Shown one piece after another: positions 1 through 27,100 of a stretch of DNA of 64,000 nucleotides. A program made the translations under genes and the position numbers. The notes beneath the pieces were generated by a model. That model had not been told where the DNA came from. It saw only the letters and a program-made list of their open reading frames with translations, and did no database searches. The stretch spans positions 7,640,473 to 7,704,472 of the forward strand of contig RSEF01000017.1 in assembly GCA_003993805.1 (NCBI GenBank), read 5' to 3'. Every line of letters starts with the position of its first letter. Within the stretch, counting starts at the first letter, position 1. This stretch comes from Himantopus leucocephalus (taxonomy: Eukaryota; Chordata; Aves; Charadriiformes; Recurvirostridae).

Positions 1-241
1 CCTTCAGCAGGAGTTTTGAATCATCACTGCAAATGGCAACAACACAGAGGAGTTTTAGGAGAGGATTTTCAGCATGTCTTGCAAACTCATGGAAAACACA
101 GCTCATCACGTTTCTACTAGACTATGTTGAAACAGATAGGGCAGAACCTAGGGCAGAACAAAACTGCTGGGCACTTGCACACACAAGCCTCAGTTTTATT
201 TTATTTAAAACTCTAGCTTAGAAGTAGGCTGACATGCTTCA

Positions 242-15002
<14,761 letters not shown>

Positions 15003-15560
15003 GGCGGCGCCAGCAGCCCCGAGGCCCGCGATCCCCGCAGCCCTGAGCACAGCCGGGAAACCCCCGCGCGCCCGCCAGTGCGCTCACTTCCGCTTCCGGC
15101 GGGGCCGCTCTAGCCCGACCTCTCGATGCTCCGCGGCGGCCTGAGTCCTCCAGCGGGCCCCGCCTTGTTGCCACTGTGGCGGCGCTCGGCTCCGGCGGGG
15201 CCCGGAGGCTGTGGAACAGGAGGATAAACGCCTGCCCTTCGCGGCGGAGAGCCTGCCCGGACGGCGAGGCTTAGCAAGCGGCTGTGTTTAATAAAACCCT
15301 TATTTTCCTTATATTCTGAGGTGGGGCCTGACCCGGTCGCGGTGGGTGCTGCAGGCCGCACCCGCCGGCCCGTGTCCGCCCTGAGGGGATGCAGCCTGAT
15401 GGGGCTGCCCCCGGAGACCCTGAGGGGACAGACCCCGCTGGGGATGGACCGTGGCTGCAAGCAAGGCAGCTGTGCGATGGTGGAGGCTGGCAGGCCCGTG
15501 CTCCACCCTGTCCGGCAGCCCTTGGTAAGGTGCTTCGATGGTTTTTCCACAGCAGAGGTG

Positions 15561-16618
15561 CAGTGTCGCTGCAGCTCTGAGCAAACCCCACTCCCTTAGC
15601 GCGGGCTGCGGTGGGAGCACACGGTCCACTGCTCAGGGTCGGTCCCTGTACACTTCCACACAGTTACATGTGGTTGAGCTGAAACAAGGAAGCTCTGTGA
15701 GTGGGGACACCCTTACTGTCCTCAGGGCCCCATAGAAGCAGTATGTGTTTTCTCAGTCACAGCAGGTCCTGGGTTTCTTTCCTTGTTCCCTCCTGCCTCA
15801 AGTACAGGGGGTTCAGCCCCCACTCAGAGTGCCAGCACAAGGTGTGCGTCACCTTAGCACTTAGCCCTGTGGGGACAAGGACATGTTGAGAAAGGCTGTT
15901 TCCAGCTCTAGCAGGTTCTGTTTCTGTTTTCCAGGACCAGAAGGACAAGGATTTCCACACACACAAAAGTAGCGATGGCTTTGGGCAGTGACCTGAACTG
16001 TGGCAAACCACATTCAAGTTTCCCTCGTGTAATACCCTCCCTTTATTTTCTAACTGAACAACAGCTTTAACACACATAGCCCAGAAAAGCAGGTGCATTC
16101 CCAGAGGCTAACAAGCAGCAGAAAGCAGACGCAGGGCTCTGATCTAAGGGCAATTCTGTCCTTTTGAGGAACACATGGAAAAAGTGTACCCAGTCATTCC
16201 CCCAGGAAGCCTGGTCTCCATTTTGATACATCAGACAAGAACCTCAGGCAATTGCTTCAAGAGCAGAGAGGATAAAAAAAAAAAAATACTCTTTCAAGAG
16301 AAGCATTACAAGTGTCTGCTCCTGATAAACAAGTTATTCCTTAAACAAGCTATTCCTTAAAACAAGCACCACCACCTGCTTTCTGTCAGTAAGTCAGGAA
16401 AAAAAGACAGCTTTCAGGAGGTGGCCTCTGCATTTCATAACACAAACTCCATGGCGTTCGCTCAGTTACTACAGATAAAGATCAGATCAAGGCAGTCCAA
16501 ACCTATCTCCAGGATCTATTTAAGGGTTTATATTAACAGACTTGGAAACCAGCTCACTTAATCTGCAACCAATCATATGGACCGAGCTTCAGAGGAGCTA
16601 AACTAAATACACTGGCAC
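15561..16618. other. Intergenic stretch between NUP214 promoter and AIF1L 3' end
   Basis: No exon, repeat or RNA gene could be supported. Short open frames on both strands have no recognisable similarity. GC content falls towards the AIF1L 3' end. Confidence 0.5.
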
Positions 16619-16637
16619 ACAGCATAGCTTCAGAAGA

Positions 16638-16828
16638 TTTATTTTCAGTCCTTAAAGTAGACCAGTGCTGCTTTTGCTTATATTTTTTTCTCTCCATTAC
16701 AGTTTTGGTTTTCATGCAAACAGTAGTGAGAATGTTTTTTTTTTTTTATTTAAAAGTGCAGCCTTTGGCAGGAACATTCAGCCTAGTAGAGTTAATCATC
16801 TGTATTTCCTTTAAAAAATTTATTTATT
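16638..16828 (-). terminator. AIF1L: Cluster of polyadenylation signals for AIF1L
   Basis: On the minus strand AATAAA occurs at 16638-16643 and 16745-16750, and an overlapping AATAAATAAA at 16819-16828. They lie 1.25-1.45 kb past the AIF1L stop codon, so they probably end its 3'UTR. Which one is used cannot be read from sequence. Confidence 0.6.
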
Positions 16829-18079
16829 AAACCATGATTTAAAAAAAGTTAAAAGCTGCCAGGAACATTTAAGAAAAGAGTAGGGACAGGGCAAAGAGCA
16901 AACATCTGGATTCCAGAAATGGTGTATAGCGCAAGAATCACGGCAGTAACCTGAGTGTGGATAGCACAGTCCCAGCTACATCTGGATCCCAGCTCATACT
17001 CCAGTCTTACAGCCATTCTTATTTTGCAGACTTGAGGGCTTCTCCATCAGGGAAATGTACCTGATAGCCCAGGGGACCAAGCTGAAACACATACAGGGAG
17101 GTCTGCAAAAATCAGAGGGATAGAGCAGCTGCGTGAGGACAGATCCTCATCTGCAACTGGCCTGGCAGGGCTCACAGTTTAGTCGCCCAGCTTCCTTTCA
17201 CCTGAAGGTTTAATTCCCCCTAGGCCTTCCCGAGGGGCTGCGCAGGTACAACAGCAGGCTTGTTTCTACACGCGATGGACAGGACAGACAACCCCCCGTT
17301 CCGAGGTTAGGCTCCTGATCAGATCCAAGTAGAGATGTATGAGGAAGGGGGCCCCTAAGGTAGCCTTAATCACCCCCACTTGCAGTGGCTGGCGTTGGAC
17401 CCACCGACATCTGACTGCAGGATGAGCCCACAGAGCGGACAGAAGCTGTCCCTGCAGTCAGCCGTGCCCACCTCCAAGCTTAAAGGCCCTGCAGGCAGAC
17501 CTCTGGTGTCCATGCTCACCTCTGGTGTCCGTGCACCTTCCCACGTTCACCTAGCATGCGACCAGGCCACAGAGGTGGGCGCCTGACTTGTGTTTTGGTG
17601 AGATCAGGAGGGGAGGAACTAGTCCAAAGTCAGGAAGCGTAGGACGGAGCAGAGAAGGCACTTATTTCTTTGCACCCACGAAGCTGCTGCCAGGGGCTTT
17701 GCCAGAGTAGCGCTCAATGTCTGGCAGCAAGGCCCTTTAGGAACCTGTTGTGACAGGCACAGCTCTGAATCCATACGCTGGGAGGAGAATAGCTCCTCGT
17801 GCGAGAAATGCAAGAAGGGCAGAGGAAAGAATAAAATCACGGGATTATTTTTTTTTGGACTCACATTACACTTGGTGCTACAGCTGCTGTCTAACAAATC
17901 AAGTTGGCTAAGGGATGCAGCAGAAAGACACGAGCTGGGCGTCTCCAGCTTCCCTTGCTGTTCCTCTAAGGCAGGTTAGTTGAAAACTAGGACTGTCCAC
18001 AGTAAAGAGTAACAAAGCACAGGTAACCCCTGTTACAGGCCAGCAAAGCAAACAGTGCCAATTTTTCAGCCTGTCCTCT
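16829..18079 (-). other. AIF1L: AIF1L 3' untranslated region (probable)
   Basis: About 1.25 kb between the AIF1L stop codon and the polyadenylation signals, with no other gene. Assigned as 3'UTR from position only. Confidence 0.55.
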
Positions 18080-18167
18080 TCAAGGGAGACTGGCTATGTC
18101 TCTCTCTGGAGGTGGACCAGACGGTTTTGGGTTGCTTTCGTTGGCTTTTCCTTCAAACATCATGACC
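18080..18167 (-). CDS. AIF1L: AIF1L last coding exon and stop
   Basis: Encodes [20 protein letters not shown] then ERDIASLP and TGA at 18080-18082. Same ending as human AIF1L. Confidence 0.97.
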
Positions 18168-21100
18168 CTGCAAAACACAACAGATAACACCAATGAAAAA
18201 AGCAGGTGCATCTTTACCCATTGTTGGGGGTGGGATTATTTTAGAAGGCAGATGCTATTTTTCAGCAGCTAAGCAAAGGGCATCCGATAGTTAACAGAGG
18301 AGGGAAAGCCAAGAGAGGGCAGTGCTGCCAGCCTGGCAGGCAGCTTTGCTTTTCCAGCAGCTTCCAGGAGCGGGTTCCCAAAGCCTCTGCTGGTTTTCCT
18401 CTCAGAGCCCAGAGGATTAGCACGTTTTATTTAGACAGCCACTTCCGAAATCCCCTGGGCACACACTGCATGCCAAGTGCTCCTGATGCGTAAAAGCAAA
18501 TACCATCCCTGGCCCACCTTGTACATAACCAGACAGCAGAACATTCAAAAGCCAACATCAGGCAAGCAACAGCAATTACAGCCAGGGAAGAGGGCAGAGA
18601 CAAGGAGCAAGGCACTGGCTAGAAGAATCCCAAGCATTTTGCAACCACCAGCACTGTCTTCCTCCCTGAGGACTGCAGCTACGCTGGGAATGCCAGCTGC
18701 CACGCTGGATCAAAGGACTGCACTGCTCTTGGGACGAGTTTTACATTTCTGCTCCTGCTCTAAAGAGTTCAGCAGACAATGGGGCGTCTGTTAGCAAGAG
18801 AAGGGACCCATCTGTGAAAGCTGCTGCAGTTAGGAGGAAGGATGAAAGATATGGGACAGGCTGCAGGCTCAGCCTGCTTCCATGGAGAAAGAAAGGAGGA
18901 GCAGGGATGTCAGAAGTCTGCGTGGGCTTGGAAGAGGAGCATCCCAACACGCAGACGCAGGGCACTCAGTGGGGACAGGTGAGACTCATCGCCAGCAAGC
19001 ATGTACCAGCTTACAGGGACCACATGAGAGGTGGGAGCAAGATCCTTCCTCCCAACCTGCCCTGAAAGCTGGCTGTGTTTCCAAAGCTGCCTTCAGAAAG
19101 GGGTAAGGGGGATGGAGAGGAGCAGCTCCTATTCATGGTGGTTACAGACACAAAAGCAGGGCCAGCCTCAGTGGCTGTGAAAGGAAAAGCCAGGCTTCAA
19201 TGGGGGGGAGATGGAGCCAAGCAAGTGTTCGGAAGCCATTTGTTACAGCAGGACTTTCAGAGCCCTGTTGGGAGGGCAGAGGGGGCCGTGGGAGGCTAGT
19301 GCTGGCAGCCTGTACCGCAGAAAACCTCTCCCAGCACAAGCCAGCTGTTTCAAGCATGTGTCCCATCTCCATCTACTGCCTGTGTCTCCAAAAATCAGGC
19401 AGCAAGGGAGCATCCTGCGGGAAATAGGAGCCAGCCAACTGGTGTTGGCAGGACCACCATTCACCGCTCGAGTCCTGCCACCATTCACAGAGGAAGTCTG
19501 TGTCCCCAAAGCCAGCAGGAGCCACAGGGAAGAGACGTAAAGAAGTCCCGCAGTGCTGAATGCCTGCACACCCCCCGGAGAGGGGGAGAATTGCTCTGCA
19601 TGGAGCTTGTGGGAGGAAGCCTGTGCTAACACACAGCAGGCAACTCCGCTGTCAGCACTCACCACTGCTCAGCCCAGAGGTGGGCTTATACATCCTCTAC
19701 ACGTCTCTCTGCAAACTCCCCCTTCACAAGGGTCCTCGTCTCCCCTCCACGAACACCAAGCGTGCACAGCTCCACCTCCACCAGGCAGAACAAGTTCTGC
19801 TTCCCAGCTCCCCGACACGCCAGCTCAGGTCCTGCATCTCCCCAGCTCCCTCCCAGGGACACTCACAGTTTAAGCACAGCAGAGCGTTTCCCAAGCATCA
19901 CGTTGACAAAGTCCTGGTACGAGATGGTCTCGCTAACCCCTCCAGTCACCTCAGAGATCATCTTCTTCAGTTCTAGGTGGGTCTTCGGGGCCCCCATCTT
20001 CTCCATCATCCTTTTGACAGACATCAAATCTGCAAGAGCAAGGCAATCGGTGCTGTCGAGAGGTGACCACACTGAGCACAGACCAACCCCAAGGATACAG
20101 GCATGAGTTCCCACCTCAGACCACCTCACCTGCAGACTCCGAGGCTGACAGCACTGAGCTGTTGCTGAAAGCCAAGAGAAGCCTTCCAGTACAGCCCGCT
20201 GCAGTACTGCCCAGCACAGAGCAAAACTTCCCATTTCTGCAGCTCAAGATAAAAGCACCACACACACAGAAGAGGGACAACTCTCAAAGTGCTCCAGAGA
20301 CACGTGGGGACACTGCTCTCTAGCTCAGAGCGTGGTGCCAAGAATCACAAAGACTGGGAGGAGGGAAGCAACGCCGGGGTTAAAGCCGGAGACAAACAGG
20401 CTGTGGGGGAGCGGGTGCCCCTGCCCATCGCCACAGGCCATTTCCTTCCATTGCTCTGCCGCCCGCTGAGACCTGCTGGCCCCTTCCCTCCCGGAAAAGG
20501 CAGCACAGCACTGAGTCAGGCCTTCTCCAGCTCCCCACAGGCTTTACTTCAACTCAAGGACTGGTGGAGGAGGGGAGCGAGGCAGCAGCCTCCTGGAAGG
20601 GTGCAGCATGTGAGTGATTACACTTCAGGCCTGGAGAAGGCTGGATCTTTACGTATCTGGTGCTTTCTGGGCCCAAACCAGGGCTGCTCAGCTGAGCCAG
20701 ACTCACACCCAAGTCCCCTGCTTCCCTCCACTCCCCTCCCAGCAAAGCCAAGAGCTTCTCTGCAGTAGAAATGCTCATGGTTTTATACAGCTTCTGCCTC
20801 AAGCCAGGCAAAACCCAGGATTGTCCAAGCCCTGCAGCTTCCCAGCTCTGGAAATGCTGAGGATTGAGAAAGCAGCCTCGATGGAGAAACAGGGAGAAGA
20901 AAAAAAAAATCATTTAGGGCAGAAAGAAGTGGAGAGGCTAAGCAGAGACTCAGGAGGAGAACAGGGCTGAGAAGAGTTTAGATCACGAAGCGGGTGAGGA
21001 GAGACTGAGAAAGCTGAGAGGCAGGGGCTGGAGAGCCAAAGAAGCCCCTGGCTGGGGATCAAGAGCCAAGCAAGGCTGGAGACAGGAGCAGCCCACATGT

Positions 21101-24100
21101 TTTCCTCCTCAGCAACACGAGTGCAGAGGGAAGCAGCAGATACAGCAGCAGACACCACCTCAGCAGGCTGTTGCTCTTCCAGCCCAGCACCAGCATCCCT
21201 GACTCACTCACCAATCTCGCCTTGGTTGTTCAGGTCAAACTCCATGTACTTCTCTGGAAGAGACACAGAAGCAAGTTAGCAGAACGCTAGAGCAGGGGGC
21301 ACACAGGGCTTTGGAGCGCTGCCCACTTAGAGCAACGAAATAAAAGATTAGGGGATAAGATTGCAATACTGCTGAATGCAAACAGTTCAGAGAGGGAGAA
21401 CATCTCAAGACCTGGTTTTAGCACCCTTATCTCAATTCCAGGGCTCTAGAGTTAAGTGCTCTTTAATTGTGGCTGCTTTTCATTTAAGCTGAAGGAAAAC
21501 ACTGGCATGAGAACAAGGTATCAGCTAGCCACAAAGAGCGTTAAAAGGTTTCCAGCCAGAAAAACAAAATTCTGGAACTCCCCGAAGGAGTAGCAAGGAA
21601 AACAAAACCCTGAGCACACCCAAGACGAAGCTTGATCGGATTAGGAGGGGGATTAAATGACGTAGTTGCCACCAAGAGCAAGGGACAGACTCTACAGTCT
21701 CCCCAATGCTGTGCTGCACTCCCAGAGCAGCGCCTGCCAGCAGAGATGCTCAAGGACCACATCAAGAGGGTGAAGCCAAGAACACGCCTAGGAGCAGTTA
21801 CGCTGGAGCAGGTTGTTTGCCCTTCCAGCTTGCTGTCAAACATCACTGAATCGGGCAACTCCAGCATCCTCAGAGAAAGGCAGAGCCTGCTCAAGGTCTG
21901 GTTAGCTTTGCAGGACAAAAGCTCACACGCTGTAACAGACAGAGGACTGATTTGAGTTAGAAAAAAATCAGGATTTCAGTCCTGTGCTGCTTCTGACCTT
22001 TGGAGTGGCGCACCTGTGTGCTTCCTACCCACTCCCCATCCCCCTTGCTAGCTGTTCCCCATTTAGACTCTAAGCTCTTCAGGCAAGGATTTATCTGTCT
22101 TACAGACAATACAGCTCCTGGCGCTGCAGGGGGCCCCCCATCATCTCAAGTTCTGCTAAATGAGAAGAGCAAGATGCCTGCTGCCACCGTCCATCCACGC
22201 TGAGCTGGAGAAATCTCCACTTGCCCTGCAGTTAGCACTCCCTCCCCAGAACAGCCTCGGAGGACTCAAATTAAGTAAGCACTTCCAGGCTGCTCCCTTC
22301 CCCCCCCAAGGGAATCAGCTCCAGGGACACCAGCAAGCAGATGAGCGTGAACAGAGAAGTGGCAGGCTAATTTAAGGAGCCAAAGGGAAGAGGGGATATT
22401 TCAGACATCGGAGCCTTCCCAGGACCTGTGCTTCTGAAGGAAGGTGCTGGGTTAACTGGACTGATGGGCAGCTCCAGGCAGGATGCAGAGGAATGGCTTG
22501 GCATGTCTTCACCTGGACCTCAACTGGTGGATTATGGCTGTCACGAGCTGACCAGGACAGACCTACGGGAGTACCAGCTACAAGATGAAGCTGGTCATGC
22601 TTCAGGCAGGAATAAATGTCTCCCTTCAAGCATTAAGCAACTGATCCTAGATGAAATCGGGGCTGTCATACATGTGCTTAGGGGCCAAAGCGATGCTTGA
22701 TGTGGAACTGGCTCTCCCCACACTCTGTCCCACTGTAATGACCTTGTGCAAATGAACTGCCGCCTCCCTGGGCAGGGGTCAGGCACCCCAGCATGTGTTT
22801 GGGCACACAAACCCCGCTCTGCCGTGCCCGTGCCCAGCACATGTTTTCTTTTCTTCTCAGCTGACACTTAGCCAAGCGCACAGAGCACAGAGGCAGCTTT
22901 ACGTCATCGTGCTCTGAGCCTCAGCTCTCACATTCATCTTTCCCTCCCATCCCAGCTGCAGGGATTTGGTGGGACAAAACCACACGTGGTCCCTCCCCTC
23001 ACAAATGCACTTACCCAGACACTGCACAGGGGCTCCCCGGGCCCGGCTGGGGAGGGCAGCGGGAAGGGCGGCAGAGAAGAAACGCTCCCCCCATCACTAC
23101 ACAATGGGCCGATTGTTGGAGGAGCTGGAGGAGGCGTTGGAGAGCGGGACAGGCCACGGAGGCGAACTCACGAGGCAGCGGGAGGAGATGCCAAAGGCTC
23201 TCGTTACAGGGAATTCTGCGCCTGTGACCTACAGTTGCAATGTTTGAAGAGCCCCCATTGTGATGGGAAAAATAATGCGGGGCCGCAGCCAAAAGCCAAA
23301 GCCGTACAAAAGGCAACAGAAAAAGGACGGGGAGCACAGGAGGCTCCTCTGTGCCCAGCACGGTAAGGGACCACAAAACCCCAGCCAGCTTCTTCCATGC
23401 TGGATTGCAAAGCCAAAATCCAAAAGGGACATAGCAGACAATGCCTGAAATGGAAGCAAGGTCAGGCTTTATTTGGTTAGAGCCAGGCTGAGGACAAACC
23501 TTGAGGGCACTGTGACGCAGAAGACATGTTTTCTCAACTGCCTTCAGCCGCTGCTTGGAAAGAAAGTGGATGCACCCAGAACAGCCCTGCCAAATCTTGT
23601 CCTGTAACCACCTTGGGGACAAACTGCAGAGAACCCCAGGCTTTTTCTCTATCCCCCATCCCAGCAAATGGGCCAAACCTAAGCCCCGGATCTCCTGACC
23701 CACTGGAGTTAGGCTTTGGCCAGGACTAGAGACGCGTTACTGCTGTTGCTTCTGGTACCAAGGGGCTTGGGGAGGACAAGATCAGACTGAAGAAACTTTG
23801 GGGGAGAGAAAGTCCCCAAGTCCTTCAGGAAGCAGCTGAGACCTCGCTCTGTGGGAAGTCATCCTCCTCCTCACCGAAAAAATAGAATTCAGCTACTGCA
23901 TCGTCCATTGTACCAGCTAGCTTGTCTAGGCATCTAGACAGAAACTGTCCTCCTTTGCTGCTCCCCTGGGTTTTGCCCACGCAGCAGGTTTGGCAGTAAT
24001 AGCAGCCTCCAGGCAGAATGTCTGCAGGGTGACATGTCCCTGCCCTGCAAGTGGGGGAAGCACAAAGGCTCGTGTGGGAAAACCACCTCTCTGGGGAGTT

Positions 24101-27100
24101 TCACCGAGTCCCACAAGCAAGGGGGAGGCATCCATCCCAGCTCAGTCACTTGCGTTTGGCAGAGAATCTCAGGCTGGTAAGATCCAAGTGCTGAGGAAAA
24201 TAATCTGTTCAGAGCAAACAGTCAGGCTGACAGGACAGGGAAACCCTCCAGTTCTCACCTTTGAACACTGCCAGCTTCGTCTCCAGATCTTCTTCATCAC
24301 TGAACTTTGGGTCACAGAGAAATTCCTACAACAGGGGGAAAAAAAAAAAGTATCCCCAAGGTTAAAGTTATAAAGGAAAACACCCCAGAGGGCACGTACG
24401 AATGCAACATTACCCAGAAGACCTATGCAATTCCCAGAGCCACATCTGAGCAACAGTGCCAGGAGACTTGAAAATGGGTTGGATCCCTCCACACCTTGTC
24501 ATTGACGTTCCAGTGCAAGGGGAATGCCTCTGGTGTCTCGGATTTCCCACCAACAGCTTGAGGGAGGACTGGACCCCATGTGCCTTTGGAATAACTGCAT
24601 GAAAACCCCTCTTCTTGCTCACCCAAGGTTTCGGCTCCCCTCTCTCTGTTTAAGCACGCACAGCACGTGGATCAGGCACCTATTCCCAGCAAGGGCTCCT
24701 ATTCCTTGCAAAAAGCACTCGGATCTCAGAGATTTCAAACTCTTGGATAACTCTGAGGGCTAGCAAAAAGAACAGGCAAAGTTTGCAGAACATTATGCAC
24801 CCAAGAGAGGACACAGAGGGGGAGGAACAGGGCTCCCACTCTCCCAGACTGTCTATCCATTTTTCCCCCTACCCTGCTCAGGCTGGAGGGGAAATCCTGG
24901 GTCAGTTCTGGTCGCTCGTCCTTCGCCCCATCTCAAAAACCTTCAGGTACCCGACAGAACAGACCACAACTTGCACAGCCAGCTCTGCCGCTATGCCCTG
25001 CCAGCAACACCCCCCGCGGCTGCGAGCAGCAGGGTCTCACTCCTGTCCCTGCCCTCCCGCTCCGCCCAGCTCCAGCGAGCCCAGCACAGCTTAATGGCTC
25101 GATCTTCGTTCAGCAACACCACCACATTCTTCCGTGTAGAAATCATTAACATCTGCACAGCTTATGCATGGCCTGTCCAGGATAAAACCCCTCCAGGGGT
25201 TAGAGTGGATAGAGGGCTGAGGCTGTTCCCTGCTCTGGGCATGTGTTTCTCACCACAGTTTTCCATGCTCACAAGGAAGGCTGGAGCTGGTCGTCAAGAG
25301 ATTAGCATCTCTGGCACTGGTAGTACTGGGGCAGCATCACTTGTGATTAGTGAGACCACATCCCCCAAAGAAGCCCCACCCGCAGGCATCAGGACTGCAG
25401 GAGGTCCACGCAGCCACCAGTAACCCAAATGCCCTCCAACCTCCACAGCACATTCTAATTTCTTCCAGAAGGAGGGCTGAAACCAGCTGTCCCCAGGTGC
25501 GATGAGCTGTGCCCATCCGGCTGCTGGGCCAGCTCCGGCAGCGCTGCAGCCCCAAGCTGCTGCCCGGTTCCCGCAGCCATGTAGTCAGCCCTAAGCCTTT
25601 CATGCTCGGTCGCTGTCTGCCACCCTCACCCTGCAGCACGCACTCCAGGCCCCTCCAGCCCACAGGCCTGGAGTGGCTCCCTCCTTCCTCACTGGGACAG
25701 GGGAGCCTGGACCTGCCCAAGGAGTCCAAATGCCTCAAACCTTCACTGCCAGTTAGCCACCGCTTTGGCAAGTCCTTTCTGTGCCGCTGAACTAAGGTTT
25801 TGTAGGGCACCCACTAGGACAGAAGTGACTGTCATCCCCTCCTCCCATCTCACGAACTCCAGATGGGACACCAGAGACCATGCCCACTAAACCAGCGTGA
25901 CACAGACTTCCCTTATCACCATGGACACCAACTCAAATTGGGAACTGTGGTGAAAAGCAATGTTCCCAGTTCCTTCTTTCGCTCTCCTCTGCCAACTCAA
26001 TTTCATTTATCTCAGTTATTTCTACCCAGGGGTATCGTTTGCCAGCCCAACACAAAGGGCCCAATTCAGCTTTGAGACCTGGGCTCAGCCAGCAGCAGAA
26101 GTCACCAGCGAGCGGAGTAGTGTTACCTACTGCCATTGCCACCGGAGAGCCGCTGTAGAAGGAACTTGCCAAACATTACTGAGAACGAAAACAAGGCCAG
26201 TGCATCTCCCGGCCTCCAGGTCACAGCTTCATGCCTTGCCCTGCAGGAACAGCAGACAGCTTCCACCCACCCACAGGACAGGGGATGTGAGAGCAGAGCG
26301 CTGTATTTCTCCAGGAGCAAGAAGCAGCACAGAAATGGTGAAGACTGAAGGGAACACTACATCCATACAAGATGGCTGAGAGACACGTGCCCAGGGATCC
26401 AACAGCCCCCGGCAGCCCGGTAGGACAGCAGGATGGGTGGCACTGCACACGCCTAGCATCCAGTCCCCTTGCATTTCAACCGGACAGCCCACCGGTGTCA
26501 CAGCTCTGCTCCAGACTGAAGGAAGCAACAGGGGAGCACATTTCAAAGGCATTCCATCCTCCACATTGTATGCAAGCCGGCCTGTGACTGCGATAAGGCA
26601 AACACTCACAATAGCGAACAGGAATTCAGTCCCCAGGGCCAGTGACTCAGACTCAGCCCTCGTGGCTGAAGTTCCTCCTAGAGCCCTTTGCTGAAGCTCC
26701 CATTTTAAGGGGCATGTTCTATTAATAAGACCTACTTAATAAGCCCCAGCCTCTCCTCCACTCCTGCCCTGAACAGCTTTTCTTGGGCAGAGAGACTTTT
26801 CTAAGCCAATAAATTCAGCCACACATGTCCCAGCTACCTGCAAGACAACATGAGCAAAGCCAAATCCTTCCTTCCTCCCCCAAAAAGGCCGCTCGAGCCA
26901 GCGGGCAAAGCTCTCACCAGGCTGTTGAGGTGCCCGATGCCAGGTACCCAACATGGTGGTGCTGGGAAGGGGCTGAGTGATGCTCGTGCCTGCCCTGGAT
27001 GGGAGAAGCAGGCACCTGCTCTCCGGCAGGCTGAATTCCTTCCCCGCAGCCCAGCGCATTAGAGGGTAAAACTAGGTTGAAACTAATCTGTGCTGGATTA